A stretch of 6,348 bases of DNA from JBAYJY01 sp041664945 (GTDB lineage Bacteria > UBP15 > UBA6099): contig JBAYJY010000229.1 in the NCBI GenBank assembly GCA_041664945.1, forward strand, positions 1 through 6,348, read 5' to 3'. The notes beneath the pieces are model-generated. The model was not told the DNA's origin, ran no database searches, and saw nothing but the letters and a program-made list of their open reading frames with translations. Below, one piece after another: positions 5,679-6,348 of this stretch. Numbering within the stretch: position 1 is the first letter of the stretch; each line of letters begins with the position of its first letter. The position numbers were made by a program, and so were the translations under genes.

Positions 5679-6348
5679 TCAATACACGCCCGAAGTGCAA
5701 AAGTTGTCCATGCATGATCCGCTTCCGCAATCCGAGGGGTCAGAACAAGCGCAGTTTGCGTCGTACGGTATAACCAAACAATTCGGTTGAGCGCAGACTA
5801 CGTTACAGAAGTTGCTTGCGCATTCTGTTCCGCTATAGCAAGAGCAACCATCATCATAAGGCGGAGATGCGCAGCAATCTTGTTGACATGAAGTTGTATT
5901 CTCGCCGTTGTCGCACGCACTGTCGCCGCAGCATGCCATGTTGTAAACAGTCACGTATGTAGAGCAATCTGATTCACAGTATTGGCAGGAAACATTTTCG
6001 CAATAGGGGAAGTATCCCGGGTCGCAGGCAACGCCGTTCATGCCCGGGCCGTCGTCGCATACTTCACCTATGTTAATATCAGCGTCGCCGCATACTCCTG
6101 CTGTGTTTATTAACGTATGCGACTGGCAGAAATTATCGCAATAAGTGCATGTGCCTGAACTGGGATCGCAAGGCGTATCCGTATTTGCTCCGCCGTCATC
6201 GCATTCCTCGCCGTTTGCTCCCTGAATGTTGCCGTCGCCGCAGCAGGCGGGCGGAATATTATTAGTGTCGTAATGACAGGTCGCGTCACAGAAATCACAA
6301 CCCGATTCAAAACCGCAGCTCAACTGATATGGATTTTCGCAAACGACA
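5679..6348 (-). CDS. Cysteine-rich disulfide-repeat protein, C-terminal part (5' end outside window)
   Basis: The frame is open from the right edge to TGA at 5679-5681, giving 222 visible residues. A TTG at 6323 is not the start, because the frame continues upstream (CENPYQ...). There are 36 cysteines (about 16%), 33 Asp/Glu, and no lysine or arginine. Modules of about 50 residues contain CGD, GE-x-CDDG and C-x-[FY]-C-[DE]-x-x-C, resembling the Myxococcus cysteine-rich repeat/DUF4215 family. A shorter CGDSACDNGE...SC..DC unit and two related C-terminal modules follow. Such proteins are usually exported and held rigid by disulfides; the signal peptide, if any, would be off-window. There is no membrane segment or recognised sorting tail at the C terminus (CTSGVY). 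The function is unknown: surface structure, adhesion or metal binding are possibilities. A terminator follows the gene. Confidence 0.88.
   Translation of the reverse strand, partial: VVCENPYQLSCGFESGCDFCDATCHYDTNNIPPACCGDGNIQGANGEECDDGGANTDTPCDPSSGTCTYCDNFCQSHTLINTAGVCGDADINIGEVCDDGPGMNGVACDPGYFPYCENVSCQYCESDCSTYVTVYNMACCGDSACDNGENTTSCQQDCCASPPYDDGCSCYSGTECASNFCNVVCAQPNCLVIPYDANCACSDPSDCGSGSCMDNFCTSGVY
5697..5855 (-). repeat. Two tandem C-terminal cysteine modules
   Basis: Two stretches share the plan Asp-x-x-C-x-C-(x5)-C-(x4)-C. One is DDGCSCYSGTECASNFC at 5805-5855 and the other is DANCACSDPSDCGSGSC at 5712-5762. They differ from the CGD modules upstream and form a separate C-terminal region. 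Confidence 0.6.
5874..5930 (-). repeat. Short CGD-type cysteine unit
   Basis: A 19-residue unit with the plan C-G-D-x-x-C-x-x-G-E-(x4)-C-(x3)-C. It starts like the longer modules but lacks the CDDG part and the C-x-[FY]-C motif, so it looks like a variant or shortened copy that ends the array. Confidence 0.6.
5931..6092 (-). repeat. Cysteine-rich module 2 (54 codons)
   Basis: The module begins CGDAD, continues with GEVCDDG and CDPG, and has CQYCESDC near its end, followed by a Tyr/Val/Thr stretch. It has the same cysteine plan as module 1 plus one extra cysteine (PYCENVSC). The bases coding CGD (GTCGCCGCA on the + strand) recur at the head of each module, at 6234-6242, 6084-6092 and 5922-5930. 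Confidence 0.75.
6093..6242 (-). repeat. Cysteine-rich module 1 (50 codons)
   Basis: The module begins CGDGN, continues with GEECDDG, then CDP, and has CTYCDNFC near its end. It aligns with the next module in the order of its cysteines and in the CGD/CDDG landmarks. The tail of a preceding module is visible before it (CDFCDATC), so the array continues towards the N terminus. Confidence 0.75.

Noticed and set aside
6321..6323. TTG as the start codon of the cysteine-rich protein
   Set aside because: The frame stays open to the window edge with the same cysteine-rich character, so the true start is outside the window.

Overview
The window comes from a bacterium of roughly balanced base composition that is probably anaerobic or facultative. 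It is dominated by most of an Rnf operon, which encodes the membrane ferredoxin:NAD+ oxidoreductase that couples electron transfer to Na+ or H+ pumping. The gene order is (rnfC)-rnfD-rnfG-rnfE-rnfA-rnfB, and RnfB is the long polyferredoxin type. This resembles clostridial, Thermotoga-like and other anaerobe Rnf clusters more than the short-RnfB, A-B-C-D-G-E layout of gammaproteobacteria. The phylum cannot be named from this sequence alone.

Positions 1-4004 (+ strand) hold the last ten codons of the gene before rnfD (probably rnfC), then rnfD, rnfG, rnfE and rnfA joined by start/stop overlaps of 4, 11 and 4 nt. A 58-nt gap with a small hairpin follows, then rnfB, then an RseC-like gene that overlaps the rnfB stop through a GTG start. 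Both flavin-attachment threonine motifs (RnfD and RnfG), the paired cysteines of RnfA and RnfE, and five cysteine quartets in RnfB are intact, so the complex looks functional. Electrons would pass between ferredoxin, the RnfB clusters, the RnfA/RnfE membrane iron-sulfur centre, the RnfD/RnfG flavins and RnfC/NAD. The RseC-like protein is probably an accessory factor.

Positions 4044-5594 (- strand), convergent with the Rnf operon, encode a cytosolic diguanylate cyclase with two GAF-type sensor regions, an intact GGEEF active site and an intact RxxD inhibitory site. Its likely promoter -10 box lies so close to the ATG that the mRNA may be leaderless. A strong hairpin terminator sits just upstream of this promoter.

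Positions 5679-6348 (- strand) hold the 3' part of a gene for a very cysteine-rich, acidic, probably secreted repeat protein. It resembles the Myxococcus-type cysteine-rich repeat (DUF4215-like) proteins. The visible 222 residues contain 36 cysteines and no lysine or arginine. Its 5' end lies outside the window.

I found no tRNA, rRNA, CRISPR array, insertion sequence or phage gene. The most unusual items are the lysine/arginine-free cysteine-rich protein, the fused terminator/leaderless promoter region, and the hairpin that separates rnfB-rseC from the rest of the operon. None of these amounts to a clearly new system.
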